Shown piece after piece: positions 8,200 through 16,914 of a stretch of 32,141 nt of DNA (within the stretch, counting starts at the first letter, position 1; each line of letters starts with the position of its first letter). Source of the stretch: an uncultured Pelagibacteraceae bacterium (lineage in GTDB: Bacteria; Pseudomonadota; Alphaproteobacteria; Pelagibacterales; Pelagibacteraceae); NCBI GenBank assembly GCA_902536575.1, contig CACAYA010000008.1, forward strand, positions 1 to 32,141, in the 5' to 3' direction. Under the pieces are notes generated by a model that was not told the DNA's origin, ran no database searches, and saw only the letters and a program-made list of their open reading frames with translations. The position numbers were made by a program, and so were the translations under genes.

Positions 8200-8709
8200 A
8201 TGAAAAAGTTAGTTCTTACAATTTTACTAAGCATATTTTTTTCTGTTAACTCAAATGCCGCATGCGATGATCCATTAACTGAAGGTGTAGATTATTCTAA
8301 TTGTAGATTTTCTGATGCACAAGATTTACAAGGAAGCTATTTCCCAAATTCTAATTTGTCTTTTGCAAGTTTTATTCAGGTAAATTTAGACAAAAGCATA
8401 ATGATGAACTCCAATTTATCATTTGGAACATTTCCCGAGTCTACATTTGTAAGAGCTAATCTGTATGAAACAGTTTCTATAGGTGCCAACTTTGAAAAAA
8501 CAAATTTCACTGGTGCCAATCTAACAAGAGTGGATTTTATGGGGGCAACTTTAATTGAAGCTAATTTTCAGAACTCAAATTTAATGGAGTCAAACTTTAC
8601 CTCTTCAAATATAACTAATGCTAACTTTGATGGTGCTAATTTAATTGGTGCAACTTGGACTAATGGACAAACATGTGGTCCAGAGTCAATTGGAACCTGC
8701 AATCAATAG
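8200..8709 (+). CDS. Secreted pentapeptide-repeat protein
   Basis: A 169-residue protein with a Sec signal peptide (residues 1-21, ending 'NSNAA') followed by about eighteen tandem pentapeptide units of the A(N/D)LxX type, for example 'GANFEKTNFTGANLTRVDF'. Such repeats fold as a four-sided right-handed helix. I start at the ATG at 8200 because it gives a clean signal peptide; the TTG at 8185 adds only five residues. Four cysteines in the mature part (two near the N-terminus, two in the last 12 residues) could form disulfides capping the helix. The next gene begins 3 bases after the stop, so the two are likely co-transcribed. Function is unknown. Confidence 0.85.
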   Translation: MKKLVLTILLSIFFSVNSNAACDDPLTEGVDYSNCRFSDAQDLQGSYFPNSNLSFASFIQVNLDKSIMMNSNLSFGTFPESTFVRANLYETVSIGANFEKTNFTGANLTRVDFMGATLIEANFQNSNLMESNFTSSNITNANFDGANLIGATWTNGQTCGPESIGTCNQ

Positions 8710-8712
8710 TCA

Positions 8713-8997
8713 ATGAACAGTTCTGTTAAGACTGATGATGTAATATTCAATTTTTTTAAGCAAATTTGCGACGAAAAAGATGATCAAAAATGTGTTGAGC
8801 TTGGAAAAAGTTGGATAAATGCAATGGAAACTAATTTATCTAATATGGAGGCAAATTTAAATGGTGCTGATAAATTAAAGCACAAAGATGACATTCAAAG
8901 TAATAGAGATCATTTGAATAGTTTAAAAAACAAAACCTCCTCTGAGTGGAGAGATTATGCAACTCAATGTATGGTTGAAATTCTAAGTCAAAAATAA
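8713..8997 (+). CDS. Small hydrophilic hypothetical protein
   Basis: A 94-residue soluble protein I do not recognise. It has no signal peptide or membrane segment. It is largely helical in character, with a central stretch 'NAMETNLSNMEANLNGADKL' and three cysteines (in 'QICDEKDDQKCVEL' and 'TQCMVE'). The start ATG lies 3 bases after the stop of the pentapeptide-repeat gene, and codon use matches its neighbours, which supports a real gene in the same transcript. No function is proposed. Confidence 0.65.
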   Translation: MNSSVKTDDVIFNFFKQICDEKDDQKCVELGKSWINAMETNLSNMEANLNGADKLKHKDDIQSNRDHLNSLKNKTSSEWRDYATQCMVEILSQK

Positions 8998-9045
8998 AAT
9001 TAAAAAATTTTTAAGCTTTTCTTTATAACATATATGTAATAGAAA

Positions 9046-9118
9046 ATTTAGAAGGGGGTGTCTTTATAGACTGAGATTATACCCTAAGAACCTGTCCGGT
9101 AATTCAGAAAGGGATAAA
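9046..9118 (+). ncRNA. TPP (thiamin pyrophosphate) riboswitch / THI element
   Basis: The conserved aptamer core is readable: GGGGGTG (9054-9060), CTGAGA (9071-9076), ACCC (9081-9084), GAACCTG (9088-9094), GGTAAT (9098-9103) and AAGGGA (9109-9114). Pairings: P2 GGGT/ACCC; a minimal P3, GTCT/AGAC (9060-9063, 9068-9071) with a 4-base loop; P4 CTG/CAG; and P1 TTTA/TAAA (9047-9050, 9115-9118). The element ends exactly where the start codon (9119) begins, and the ribosome site GGGA is part of the aptamer itself. TPP binding should therefore block translation of the downstream transporter directly, without a separate expression platform. Confidence 0.95.
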
Positions 9119-10561
9119 ATGGATAAAACATATTTTATAAGTCAATCATCTTCATTAACTTTAGTAATAATTATAAGTTTAATATTTGTAATCTTTGGAA
9201 TTTATCACTCAAAAAAATTCCAAGGAATAAATAATTATTTAACCGCGAATAGAAATATTGGTTTGTTTTCACTTACAACAAGTTTGGTTGCATCAGCTTT
9301 AGGAGCTTGGATTTTATTTGGACCAGCTTCAGCCTCAACATGGGGCGGTATAGGAGCAGTAATTGGTTATGCATTAGGAACTGGTTTTCCGATGATATTT
9401 TTGATTTATTTAGGAAAAAAAATTAGATCAGACTTTCCTAAAGGCTCTTCACTTATTGAATATATGAGACAAAAATTTGGTAAAAGTTTATTTAAATTAA
9501 TTTTACTAATGACAATTTTTTATATGTTTATTTTTTTATGCGCAGAAGTCACAGCTGTAGCTGTTCTAATTAATTATATTTCTGGAACAGAATTATGGAT
9601 TACTGCATTGATAGTTATTATTTCTACTTTAACTTATACTTTGTATGGAGGTTTGAGAGCTTCAATCTTTACAGATAATATTCAAATGTTTGTCATAGCA
9701 GTTTTGTTATTGATAACAATTTCATATATTACATTATTTAATGGAGATAATTTTTCTTTTGAGTTTATTGAGAGTAAAAATCCTCAGCTATTGAGCTCTT
9801 CTTATGTTCCAAGTTACACTGCAGGTCTAACTTTTTTTATTGCTGTAGCTGCAACCAATCTTTTTCATCAAGGAAACTGGCAAAGAGTTTACGCAGCCAA
9901 AAACTATGAAATACTTAAAAAAGGTCTGATGATTTCTTTTTTAATTATTGTTCCAATTGTTTTCTTTATGGGTTTTATAGGTATGGTATCTTTTTCTATT
10001 GATCCAACAAACAGACCAGATCTTGGATTTTTTACATTATTATTAAAAGAGCAGACTGAATTATTATCATTATTAATTATTGTACTTGGATTAGCACTAA
10101 CTATTTCAACAGTAGACACATTAGTAAATGCCATATCTAGTTTATTTGTTGTTGATGGAAAGGCTACATTTAATTTTGATAAGAAAACTGATTATTTAAA
10201 ACTTTCTAAATATTTCATTATCGGGCTATCAATTATTGTCTTTATTGTTGCTTCAAAAGGATTTGATATATTATATTTATTTTTGCTGGCTGATTTATTT
10301 TGCTGTGCTTTTGTTTTAACTGTTTTCTATAGTTTTTATAACAAGAGGATAAATGAAAAGACTGCATATATTTCCATAATTATTGCGTTAATTGCAGGAT
10401 TTTTAATGTTTCCTTTTCCAGATTTTTCTAAAAGTTTATTGGTAGGAGTGTTATTGCCAAAAGATGTATTTAGTCCTTTTATTTCTCAATCTTTATTATT
10501 TTTATCTTTCTTTATCGCAACATTTTTACCAGCTGTGATATTAAAAATAAAAAAAATATAA
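9119..10561 (+). CDS. thiV: ThiV-type sodium/solute symporter (putative thiamin-pyrimidine transporter)
   Basis: A 480-residue inner-membrane protein of the sodium:solute symporter family with about 13 hydrophobic helices. Typical family segments are visible: 'NRNIGLFSLTTSLVASALGAW', 'TLYGGLRASIFTDNIQMF' and 'NLFHQGNWQRVYAAKN'. The TPP riboswitch ending right at its ATG places it under thiamin control. In SAR11 a symporter in this setting was named ThiV and proposed to import the pyrimidine precursor HMP, for which these bacteria are auxotrophic. That function is taken from established SAR11 work; the sequence itself shows the family and the riboswitch. The next gene converges, 3 bases after its stop. 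Confidence 0.88.
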   Translation: MDKTYFISQSSSLTLVIIISLIFVIFGIYHSKKFQGINNYLTANRNIGLFSLTTSLVASALGAWILFGPASASTWGGIGAVIGYALGTGFPMIFLIYLGKKIRSDFPKGSSLIEYMRQKFGKSLFKLILLMTIFYMFIFLCAEVTAVAVLINYISGTELWITALIVIISTLTYTLYGGLRASIFTDNIQMFVIAVLLLITISYITLFNGDNFSFEFIESKNPQLLSSSYVPSYTAGLTFFIAVAATNLFHQGNWQRVYAAKNYEILKKGLMISFLIIVPIVFFMGFIGMVSFSIDPTNRPDLGFFTLLLKEQTELLSLLIIVLGLALTISTVDTLVNAISSLFVVDGKATFNFDKKTDYLKLSKYFIIGLSIIVFIVASKGFDILYLFLLADLFCCAFVLTVFYSFYNKRINEKTAYISIIIALIAGFLMFPFPDFSKSLLVGVLLPKDVFSPFISQSLLFLSFFIATFLPAVILKIKKI

Positions 10562-10564
10562 TTC

Positions 10565-10954
10565 CTAAATAGAGGATTTTATAGCTTCATAAAGCAAGTC
10601 TTTGGTAGTTTCACCTAGACTTCTATAAACTTCTTCTTTATTTTTAAAAATTATAAGAGTTGTTTGATATTGAACATTAAATAAATCAGCTATGTTTCTG
10701 TTTGTTACATCAAAGGAAAAATATTCAATGTTATCAAATTCTATGTCATTTAATTTACCATCATTTTTTGCTTTATTTAAAATTTTCATTTGTCCTGCAC
10801 AAGATGAACAGTACTTAATCCAAGAACTAATTATAATAACTTTACCTTCAGATTGAGCCTTATTAAACAGCTTTTGGTTAAAAGTTGTTTCCTTCTCCAT
10901 AGCATTGGCATTCAATGTGATTAGAAACAAGAAAGAGATAAAAATATTTTTCAT
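10565..10954 (-). CDS. Periplasmic thioredoxin-like protein
   Basis: A 129-residue protein with a short signal peptide (residues 1-18, ending 'NANA') and a thioredoxin-like fold. The redox motif CSSC is at residues 49-52 within 'SSWIKYCSSCAGQMKIL', with the usual hydrophobic strand before it and 'VQYQTTLIIFKNKEEVYR' near the end, where thioredoxins have their cis-proline segment; here that proline is a Thr. It probably takes part in periplasmic thiol-disulfide exchange, like DsbD C-terminal domains. It is a single gene, convergent with thiV and divergent from an ABC exporter. Confidence 0.8.
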   Translation of the reverse strand: MKNIFISFLFLITLNANAMEKETTFNQKLFNKAQSEGKVIIISSWIKYCSSCAGQMKILNKAKNDGKLNDIEFDNIEYFSFDVTNRNIADLFNVQYQTTLIIFKNKEEVYRSLGETTKDLLYEAIKSSI

Positions 10955-11022
10955 AGTATTAGAATTACAATAAATTAAAATTCATTGTAATCCCACAAAT
11001 TGTCTCTATATAACTTGTTAAA

Positions 11023-11958
11023 ATGTCAACTAATCAAATCACAATTAAAGACTTATCAAAGATTTATGACAATGGATTTGAAGCCTTAAAAAAAATTAAT
11101 TTAGACATTAAAAAAGGTGAAATTATCGCTCTTCTAGGACCAAATGGTGCTGGTAAGACAACTTTAATTAGTATTATCTGTGGTATCGTAACACCTTCAT
11201 CAGGCAAAGTATCTGTTGAAGATTTTGATATTATTGATGACTATAGGGAAACCCGCTCAAGAATTGGATTAGTTCCTCAAGAACTAACATTAGAATTATT
11301 TGAAACAGTTTTCAATAATGTCTCATATTCAAGAGGGTTAAATGGAAAAAAACCAAATCCAAAACATATAGAAAAAATTTTAAAAGATCTAAGTATGTGG
11401 GATAAAAAAGATTTAAGACTTAGACAGCTATCTGGTGGTATGAAGCGAAGAGTTTTAATTGCTAAAGCTTTATCTCATGAACCTTCAATATTATTTTTGG
11501 ATGAACCAACAGCAGGGGTAGATGTTGAACTGAGAAGAGATATGTGGAAAGTGGTTGAGGATTTGAGAAAGACTGGAGTTACTATCATCTTAACAACACA
11601 TTATATTGAAGAAGCCGAAGCCATTGCAGATAGGGTAGCTGTAATTAATCAAGGGGAAATTATTGTTATAGATAAAACAGATGAATTATTAAAAAAAATG
11701 GGTCATAAAAAGTTAACTATAAATCTTCAAAATGAGATAAATAAAGTGCCTGATAGTTTAAAAACATATAATTTAGAGATAGGAAATGATAAAAAATCAG
11801 TTAATTATATTTATAATGTTAATGCTGAAAGTACCGGTATAACTAATCTTTTAAAAGATTTAAAAGATGCAGGTTTGAAACTTCAAGATCTCAAAACAGA
11901 GCAAACCACATTAGAAAAAATATTTGTTAGTTTAGTTAAGGAGAATAATGAAATTTAA
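11023..11958 (+). CDS. ABC-2 exporter ATP-binding protein (YadG-like)
   Basis: A 311-residue ATPase. Walker A is 'GPNGAGKTT' (about 39-47), the Q-loop 'LVPQEL', the signature 'LSGGMKRR' about 140, Walker B 'ILFLDEPTAGVDVELRRDMW', and the switch His in 'TTHYIEEAEAIADR'. These segments, including 'GVDVELRR', follow E. coli YadG. A roughly 80-residue C-terminal extension ends with 'TTLEKIFVSLV', as in YadG. It pairs with the next gene, whose start overlaps its end by 11 bases. The exported substrate is unknown. Confidence 0.9.
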   Translation: MSTNQITIKDLSKIYDNGFEALKKINLDIKKGEIIALLGPNGAGKTTLISIICGIVTPSSGKVSVEDFDIIDDYRETRSRIGLVPQELTLELFETVFNNVSYSRGLNGKKPNPKHIEKILKDLSMWDKKDLRLRQLSGGMKRRVLIAKALSHEPSILFLDEPTAGVDVELRRDMWKVVEDLRKTGVTIILTTHYIEEAEAIADRVAVINQGEIIVIDKTDELLKKMGHKKLTINLQNEINKVPDSLKTYNLEIGNDKKSVNYIYNVNAESTGITNLLKDLKDAGLKLQDLKTEQTTLEKIFVSLVKENNEI

Positions 11959-12715
11959 TTATTATGCGTTTAGAGCAATGTACCTTCATGAAATGGATCG
12001 TTTCAAAAGAACATTGATGCAATCTTTATTCTCACCAGTTCTCTCAACTTCATTATACTTTATTGTTTTTGGATCAGTTATAGGTGGTTATGTGGAGAAA
12101 ATTGATGGTATTAGCTATGGATCTTTCATAGTTCCAGGTTTATTAATGCTTACATTGTTAACTCAGTCAATAAGTAACACCTCGTTTGGAATTTTTTTTC
12201 CAAAATTTAACGGTACGATGTATGAAATTCTTGCAGCTCCAATTTCTACATTTGAAATTGTACTAGCATTTGTTGGTGCTGGTGCAACTAAAACATTACT
12301 TGTTGGTGTAGTAATTTTTTTAACAGCTACATTTTTTGTTGAAGTTCAAGTGATGTACCCATTGCTAATGATTTTTTTACTAGTATTAGTTGCTTTTACA
12401 TTTGCTTTGTTTGGATTTTTAATTGGCCTGATGAGCTCTAACTTTGAGCAAATGTCAATTGTTCCAACACTTGTGATAACACCAATGGTTTTTTTAGGAG
12501 GGAGTTTATACTCTTTAGATATGCTACCAGAATTTTGGCAGACAGTTACTTATTTTAATCCAGTAGTATATTTAATTAACGGTTTACGCTTTGCATTTTA
12601 TGGAGTTTCTGACTTTAATATATGGATTAGTGTAAGCTTAATGGTTCTATTCTTAGTAATTTGTGTAACTGCGGTGTCTTTGCTACTTAAAAAAGGTTAC
12701 AAAATTAAAACTTAG
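11948..12715 (+). CDS. ABC-2 type membrane permease (YadH-like)
   Basis: A 255-residue permease with six membrane helices. 'YGSFIVPGLLMLTLLTQSI', 'FNGTMYEILAAPIS', 'PTLVITPMVFLGGSLYSLDM' and 'FNPVVYLINGLRF' match the conserved pattern of E. coli YadH and the wider ABC-2 family. It should form the channel for the ATPase gene it overlaps. Its stop codon overlaps the stop of the convergent DmdA-like gene by two bases (TTAG at 12712-12715), so no terminator lies between them. Confidence 0.9.
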   Translation: MKFNYYAFRAMYLHEMDRFKRTLMQSLFSPVLSTSLYFIVFGSVIGGYVEKIDGISYGSFIVPGLLMLTLLTQSISNTSFGIFFPKFNGTMYEILAAPISTFEIVLAFVGAGATKTLLVGVVIFLTATFFVEVQVMYPLLMIFLLVLVAFTFALFGFLIGLMSSNFEQMSIVPTLVITPMVFLGGSLYSLDMLPEFWQTVTYFNPVVYLINGLRFAFYGVSDFNIWISVSLMVLFLVICVTAVSLLLKKGYKIKT

Positions 12716-13851
12716 TTACTAGCTATTTTCTTTTTTGGATCAAAAAAAGGTTTTTCTACTACTTGAGCCTCAAAATTACCCCTATTGGTCTTTACTTCTA
12801 GACTAGTTCCAATTTCTGAATTTTCAATATTTATCATTGCAAGTGCAATGTTTTTTTTTAATCTTGGAGAATATACAGCAGATGTTACTTTTCCAATTTT
12901 ATTGTTATTTTTTTTTATAGACCAGAAAGTTGTGTTAGGGCCAGATAGTGGCTCACAATTAATCTCTAAACCAACTTGTTTTCTTTTTATACCCTCGGCT
13001 TTTATTTTTTTTAGAGCTGCCTTTCCAATAAACTTAATATCACTATCGAGAGATACCAAACGATCTAGACCTAATTCGAATGGGTTAGTATTAATATCAG
13101 CATCAGCATGATAAGAAAGCATTCCACCTTCAATTCTTCTTATTGAAGAGGTATGGCCAGGCTGAAGACCATATTCTTTTCCAGCAACCATAATTTTTTC
13201 ATATAAGTCGTTTCCTTTAGAACCATCTCTTAAAAAAAATTCATAACCAAACTCACTAGACCAGCCCGTTCTAGAAATAATTAATGGTATGTCATCCAAA
13301 TTATATTCCCTAAACCAATAGTATTTGAGATCTTTAATACTTTCTCCAAAAAGTTTTATCATAATTTCCTTTGATGTGGGTCCTTGGAGCTGTAATGGTG
13401 AAACATCAGGCTCTGTTATATTGACTTTCATTCCTGAATTAACTGCAACTCCTTGAGCCCATAACAAAACGTCACTATCTGCGAGTGAAAGCCAAAAATG
13501 ATTTTCAGCTAATCTCAGTAATACTGGGTCATTTAATATTCCACCCTGACTGTTAGTAATTAAAACATATTTACATTGTCCAATAGCAACATCTGAAAGA
13601 TCTCTAGGAGTAAGTAGTTGAGTAAATTTGAAAGCATCAGGTCCTGTAATTTCGACCTGTCTTTCAACTGCAACGTCACAAAGTATTGATTTTTCTATCA
13701 AGTTCCAGAAGTTTTGCTCAGGGCTACCAAAATCTCTTGGAATATACATGTGATTATAGACAGAAAAACCCTTGGCACCCCATTTAACTGTGGAGTCAAA
13801 GTATGGGGATTTTCTGATCTGCGTACCAAAGCCAAAGTTTTTATTATTCAT
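12712..13851 (-). CDS. DmdA-like GcvT-family protein (probably a non-DmdA paralogue)
   Basis: A 379-residue folate-binding protein of the GcvT (aminomethyltransferase) superfamily. 'VYNHMYIPRDFG', 'CDVAVERQVEITGPDAF', 'LTPRDLSDVAIGQC', 'LSLADSDVLLWAQG', 'QGPTSKE', 'SRTGWSSEFGYE' and 'NPFELGLDRLV' place it beside DMSP demethylase DmdA rather than true GcvT. However, the N-terminus 'RKSPYFDSTVKWGAKGFSVY' differs from the 'RRLRxTPF' start of verified DmdA and resembles the paralogous group often annotated loosely as DmdA or aminomethyltransferase. It likely moves a one-carbon group to tetrahydrofolate; the methyl donor is unknown. It stands alone on the minus strand. Confidence 0.85.
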   Translation of the reverse strand: MNNKNFGFGTQIRKSPYFDSTVKWGAKGFSVYNHMYIPRDFGSPEQNFWNLIEKSILCDVAVERQVEITGPDAFKFTQLLTPRDLSDVAIGQCKYVLITNSQGGILNDPVLLRLAENHFWLSLADSDVLLWAQGVAVNSGMKVNITEPDVSPLQLQGPTSKEIMIKLFGESIKDLKYYWFREYNLDDIPLIISRTGWSSEFGYEFFLRDGSKGNDLYEKIMVAGKEYGLQPGHTSSIRRIEGGMLSYHADADINTNPFELGLDRLVSLDSDIKFIGKAALKKIKAEGIKRKQVGLEINCEPLSGPNTTFWSIKKNNNKIGKVTSAVYSPRLKKNIALAMINIENSEIGTSLEVKTNRGNFEAQVVEKPFFDPKKKIASN

Positions 13852-13921
13852 TTTCGAAAATGCTTAACAGATAGAGTAAATTTTGCAAAGAAATTCAAAA
13901 GGTTTATAGTAATTCTAAATA

Positions 13922-14086
13922 ATGATAAAATTTATAATTCCTGCTGTTGTAGTTTTTTTGATTGTTTTGTTTTGGGAAAAAATTACTGACTTTGTTGAAA
14001 AAAAATTAAATATTAAACTTAATTATATTGTTGTTAGTTCCGTAATAGTAATTATAGCAATTATTCTTTTGCTCTTAAATTACTAG
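13922..14086 (+). CDS. Small two-helix membrane protein (54 residues)
   Basis: A short ORF with two hydrophobic helices: residues 3-18 ('KFIIPAVVVFLIVLFW') and 34-52 ('YIVVSSVIVIIAIILLLL'), joined by a charged stretch 'EKITDFVEKKLNIK'. The stop (TAG, 14084-14086) lies 5 bases before the start of a mini-GNAT gene, as expected for an operon. The clear two-helix pattern in a 165-base frame is hard to get by chance even in AT-rich DNA. No function can be named. Confidence 0.65.
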   Translation: MIKFIIPAVVVFLIVLFWEKITDFVEKKLNIKLNYIVVSSVIVIIAIILLLLNY

Positions 14087-14091
14087 GTATA

Positions 14092-14361
14092 ATGATGAAA
14101 ATTGATCTTTCAAAATATCAAATAGATTTATCCGATGGTGTATTTACCTTCAAAAATGAAAATACAACATTAGGCTTTGTAAGATTTAATATAAATGGTG
14201 AAGTAGAATATATTTTTGTTAATCCAATATTTAGAAAACAAGGTTTGGCAACTAAATTATTAAGACTTGTAAAAGAAAAAACTGGAAAAGAAATTATACT
14301 TCAAGAACCTATTAGTCCTTTAGGATCAAAATTACTGAATTCTTTAAAACGATGGAAATAA
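14092..14361 (+). CDS. Mini GNAT-fold acetyltransferase-like protein
   Basis: An 89-residue protein with the acetyl-CoA-binding signature of GNAT enzymes, 'VNPIFRKQGLATKLL' (about residues 43-57), the R/Q-x-x-G-x-A loop followed by a helix. The preceding strands ('TTLGFVRFNINGEVEYIFV') form the expected sheet. It is shorter than typical GNATs (about 150 residues), like the YjdJ/GTL3-type small group, so it may be a minimal acyltransferase or an acyl-CoA-binding remnant. Two adjacent ATGs (14092, 14095) are possible starts. Likely co-transcribed with the 54-residue membrane protein 5 bases upstream. Confidence 0.75.
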   Translation: MMKIDLSKYQIDLSDGVFTFKNENTTLGFVRFNINGEVEYIFVNPIFRKQGLATKLLRLVKEKTGKEIILQEPISPLGSKLLNSLKRWK

Positions 14362-14379
14362 ATCTATTATTTTTTTTTA

Positions 14380-16914
14380 CTATTGATTTCTTATAAGCGG
14401 ATAGATTTTAGGATTTAAATATCTTAAATTTGTAATTAAAATCAACATTAAAGTAACCAACCCAATTGAAAAACCCAAATAAATTAAAACTTTAAAGTCA
14501 AACTGCCAAACTAGTTCAAATATATTTTCTATAATAAATTTAGACCCTATTACTCCAAAAAATGTTGCAATCAAAACCACAGACATAAAAATAATTATGA
14601 ATTCAATTAAGGATGAGAAAATAATTTGTTTTTTTGAAAAACCCAAGATCTTAAAAACTAGATTTTGATACTCTTTAATTTTTCCCTGAACCATAATTGC
14701 ACTTGATATTACGATTAAACCAATAATAATTGTTACAGCGGAAATTAGAGTAACAGCAATGAATACTTTGTTTAAAACTGTAGTTACTTTTAGGAGATAA
14801 TCTGCAATTTTAATCATGGATAAACTTGGCATTATCTCCAACATTTCTGTTTCATCAAATTTATCAGAATTAAATTTTGCGGTTGCTAAGTATTCATGTG
14901 GAATTTCCTTTGCAAATTGTGGGTTAAAGAGCATTGCAAAATTAATACTAAGATCACGATAATCTACTTCTCTAAAATTAATTACTTCTCCATCAATCTC
15001 TCTTCCATAAATATTTAAAGTAAAAATATCACCTAGTTGAATATTAAAATCTTTCGCAACTTTAGCATCCAGCGATATTTGTAACTGATTTGGCTTAGAT
15101 AAATCCCACCATTCTCCCATTACGATTGGATTATCTTTTGGAATATCCTCTACCCATGATGATCTTCTTTCACTTCCAATTACCCAATAACTATCATTAT
15201 CAGGTTTGATAAATGTATTGGGATCAACTCCATTAATTTTTACAATTCCAGATGATACCATTGGAACTATTTCAATATTTGCATCTTTATCCATATTTAA
15301 AATACCTTGCTCAAATTTTTCACTCTCTCCTTTTTGAATGCCAACAAAAAAATAATCAGGCGCAATATCAGGGATAGATTTAGCAATTTCTCTTTGAAAG
15401 TTAGTACCCACTAAAGCCAGAGTTAACAATAATGTAACGCCTAATCCTAGAGACATAACAGTAATAGGGGTAATACTTTTTGTTTGAGTAATATTTTTAA
15501 TTGAGACTTTTAGCGAAACAATTGAACTTGATTTAAATTTTTTTAGAAAAAAAATAATTAATTTTGAAAGTAAGAAAAATACTATTAAACACACAAAAAA
15601 AGCTGCAAAATATCCTAAACTATAGTTTGGCTGTTCAGATCCAATTGTAAATAATAAAACTAAAATAGATAATAAAATTAAACTTACAGCAACTGATTTT
15701 TTTGAATAATAAAATTGTAGATTTTGAAATACATTTCTAAACAAATTAGAGGCTTTTACTTGATCAATAGAACTTATTGTTGGTATAGAAAAAATTACAA
15801 GGACTAGCAATCCAACCAAAAATATTTTTAAAAAATTCAAAAATGAAAAAACTGGATAAACATTTAATCCTAAACCATCAGATAAGTATTTATCTGCTAT
15901 TGGGACAATTAAGAAACTAGAACCATAGGAAATTACAGTAATAACTAACAGTAAAATAAATAATTGCAGATAATAAAGGGTTTTTATATTTCCAGAATAA
16001 AATCCAACTGCTTTTCTGACGGCAATTGACATATTATTTTGATTGATAAAAGATAACAAAGTATTTGCAATTCCAATTCCTGCGATCAACATTGCGCTTA
16101 TAGATACAAGAGATAAAAATTGTGAAAAATTGTTAATAATTCTTTTAATACCGCTTGCTGAATTTTCAGGGTATCTAAGTTTTACTTTTTGATCGTTTTT
16201 GAAAATATTTTCGATTTTTTTTTCTATTTGTTCTGAATCATCATCATTGTTAAATTTTACTTTATACTCATAATTTAAAAAACTTCCTATTCCATTTAGT
16301 TTTAATATTTCTAAAGTTTGTTTGCCAGCTAGGGCCCAATCACCAAACGCAACAAATCCACTTACATCTGGAACTGACTTAATGATTCCAATGACAGTAA
16401 AGTTTTGATCTTGAACTTTAACTTTCTCGTTAATCTTTATGTTAAGTGTCTTTGATAAACTTTCGTTAATTAAAATTGTATTTGGCTCTCTTTGCATTCT
16501 TTCATAAGCTTCGATTGGCTCATAATCAACTTCACCATAAAGTGGATATTTTTCATCCACAGTTTTAATTCTTGTAAATAAAGATTTGTTTTTATCTCTT
16601 CCAGTTGTTGAGAGCATCGTACTAAATTCAATCATTTGAGAAACTGTTGCAAACTCTTTGACTTGATTTACTAAATCCAAGTTTCCTTGATTACGATTGT
16701 AATCAATTTCTAAATCTCCACCTAATAATGCTTTTGCATTATCATTTAGCTCTTTTTTTAAACTATCTTCAATTGTAAAAATAGCACTTAAAATAAAAAG
16801 GCTAATAAACAGTGTTATAATGATGCTTGAAATTTTATGATAGTTTCTACTTAAATCTTTTAGAGCATATTTAAGTATTAGATTAAATTCTGAAGAGTTA
16901 TTTGATTTTTCCAT
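14380..16914 (-). CDS. ybbP: ABC exporter permease of the FtsX/MacB superfamily (YbbP-like)
   Basis: An 844-residue membrane protein with two FtsX-type modules. One helix near the N-terminus (about 29-48) is followed by a large periplasmic domain starting 'LLGGDLEIDYN'; the first FtsX domain (about 265-390) includes 'SLVSISAMLIAGIGIANTLLSF'; helices follow at about 405-460; then a second periplasmic domain and a second FtsX domain near the C-terminus ('NKVFIAVTLISAVTIIIGLIVI'). This layout and the neighbouring ybbA and tesA match the E. coli tesA-ybbA-ybbP locus. It overlaps ybbA by 17 bases. The system is thought to act on the cell envelope; substrate unknown. Confidence 0.88.
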   Translation of the reverse strand: MEKSNNSSEFNLILKYALKDLSRNYHKISSIIITLFISLFILSAIFTIEDSLKKELNDNAKALLGGDLEIDYNRNQGNLDLVNQVKEFATVSQMIEFSTMLSTTGRDKNKSLFTRIKTVDEKYPLYGEVDYEPIEAYERMQREPNTILINESLSKTLNIKINEKVKVQDQNFTVIGIIKSVPDVSGFVAFGDWALAGKQTLEILKLNGIGSFLNYEYKVKFNNDDDSEQIEKKIENIFKNDQKVKLRYPENSASGIKRIINNFSQFLSLVSISAMLIAGIGIANTLLSFINQNNMSIAVRKAVGFYSGNIKTLYYLQLFILLLVITVISYGSSFLIVPIADKYLSDGLGLNVYPVFSFLNFLKIFLVGLLVLVIFSIPTISSIDQVKASNLFRNVFQNLQFYYSKKSVAVSLILLSILVLLFTIGSEQPNYSLGYFAAFFVCLIVFFLLSKLIIFFLKKFKSSSIVSLKVSIKNITQTKSITPITVMSLGLGVTLLLTLALVGTNFQREIAKSIPDIAPDYFFVGIQKGESEKFEQGILNMDKDANIEIVPMVSSGIVKINGVDPNTFIKPDNDSYWVIGSERRSSWVEDIPKDNPIVMGEWWDLSKPNQLQISLDAKVAKDFNIQLGDIFTLNIYGREIDGEVINFREVDYRDLSINFAMLFNPQFAKEIPHEYLATAKFNSDKFDETEMLEIMPSLSMIKIADYLLKVTTVLNKVFIAVTLISAVTIIIGLIVISSAIMVQGKIKEYQNLVFKILGFSKKQIIFSSLIEFIIIFMSVVLIATFFGVIGSKFIIENIFELVWQFDFKVLIYLGFSIGLVTLMLILITNLRYLNPKIYPLIRNQ

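Noticed and set aside
12785..13111. 108-codon plus-strand ORF inside the DmdA-like gene
   Set aside because: Antisense to a clearly coding frame; hydrophobic runs come from the complement of Lys/Asn codons.
13714..13989. 91-codon plus-strand ORF across the DmdA-like gene start
   Set aside because: Mostly antisense to the DmdA-like N-terminus and in a different frame from the better 54-residue membrane protein ORF at 13922.
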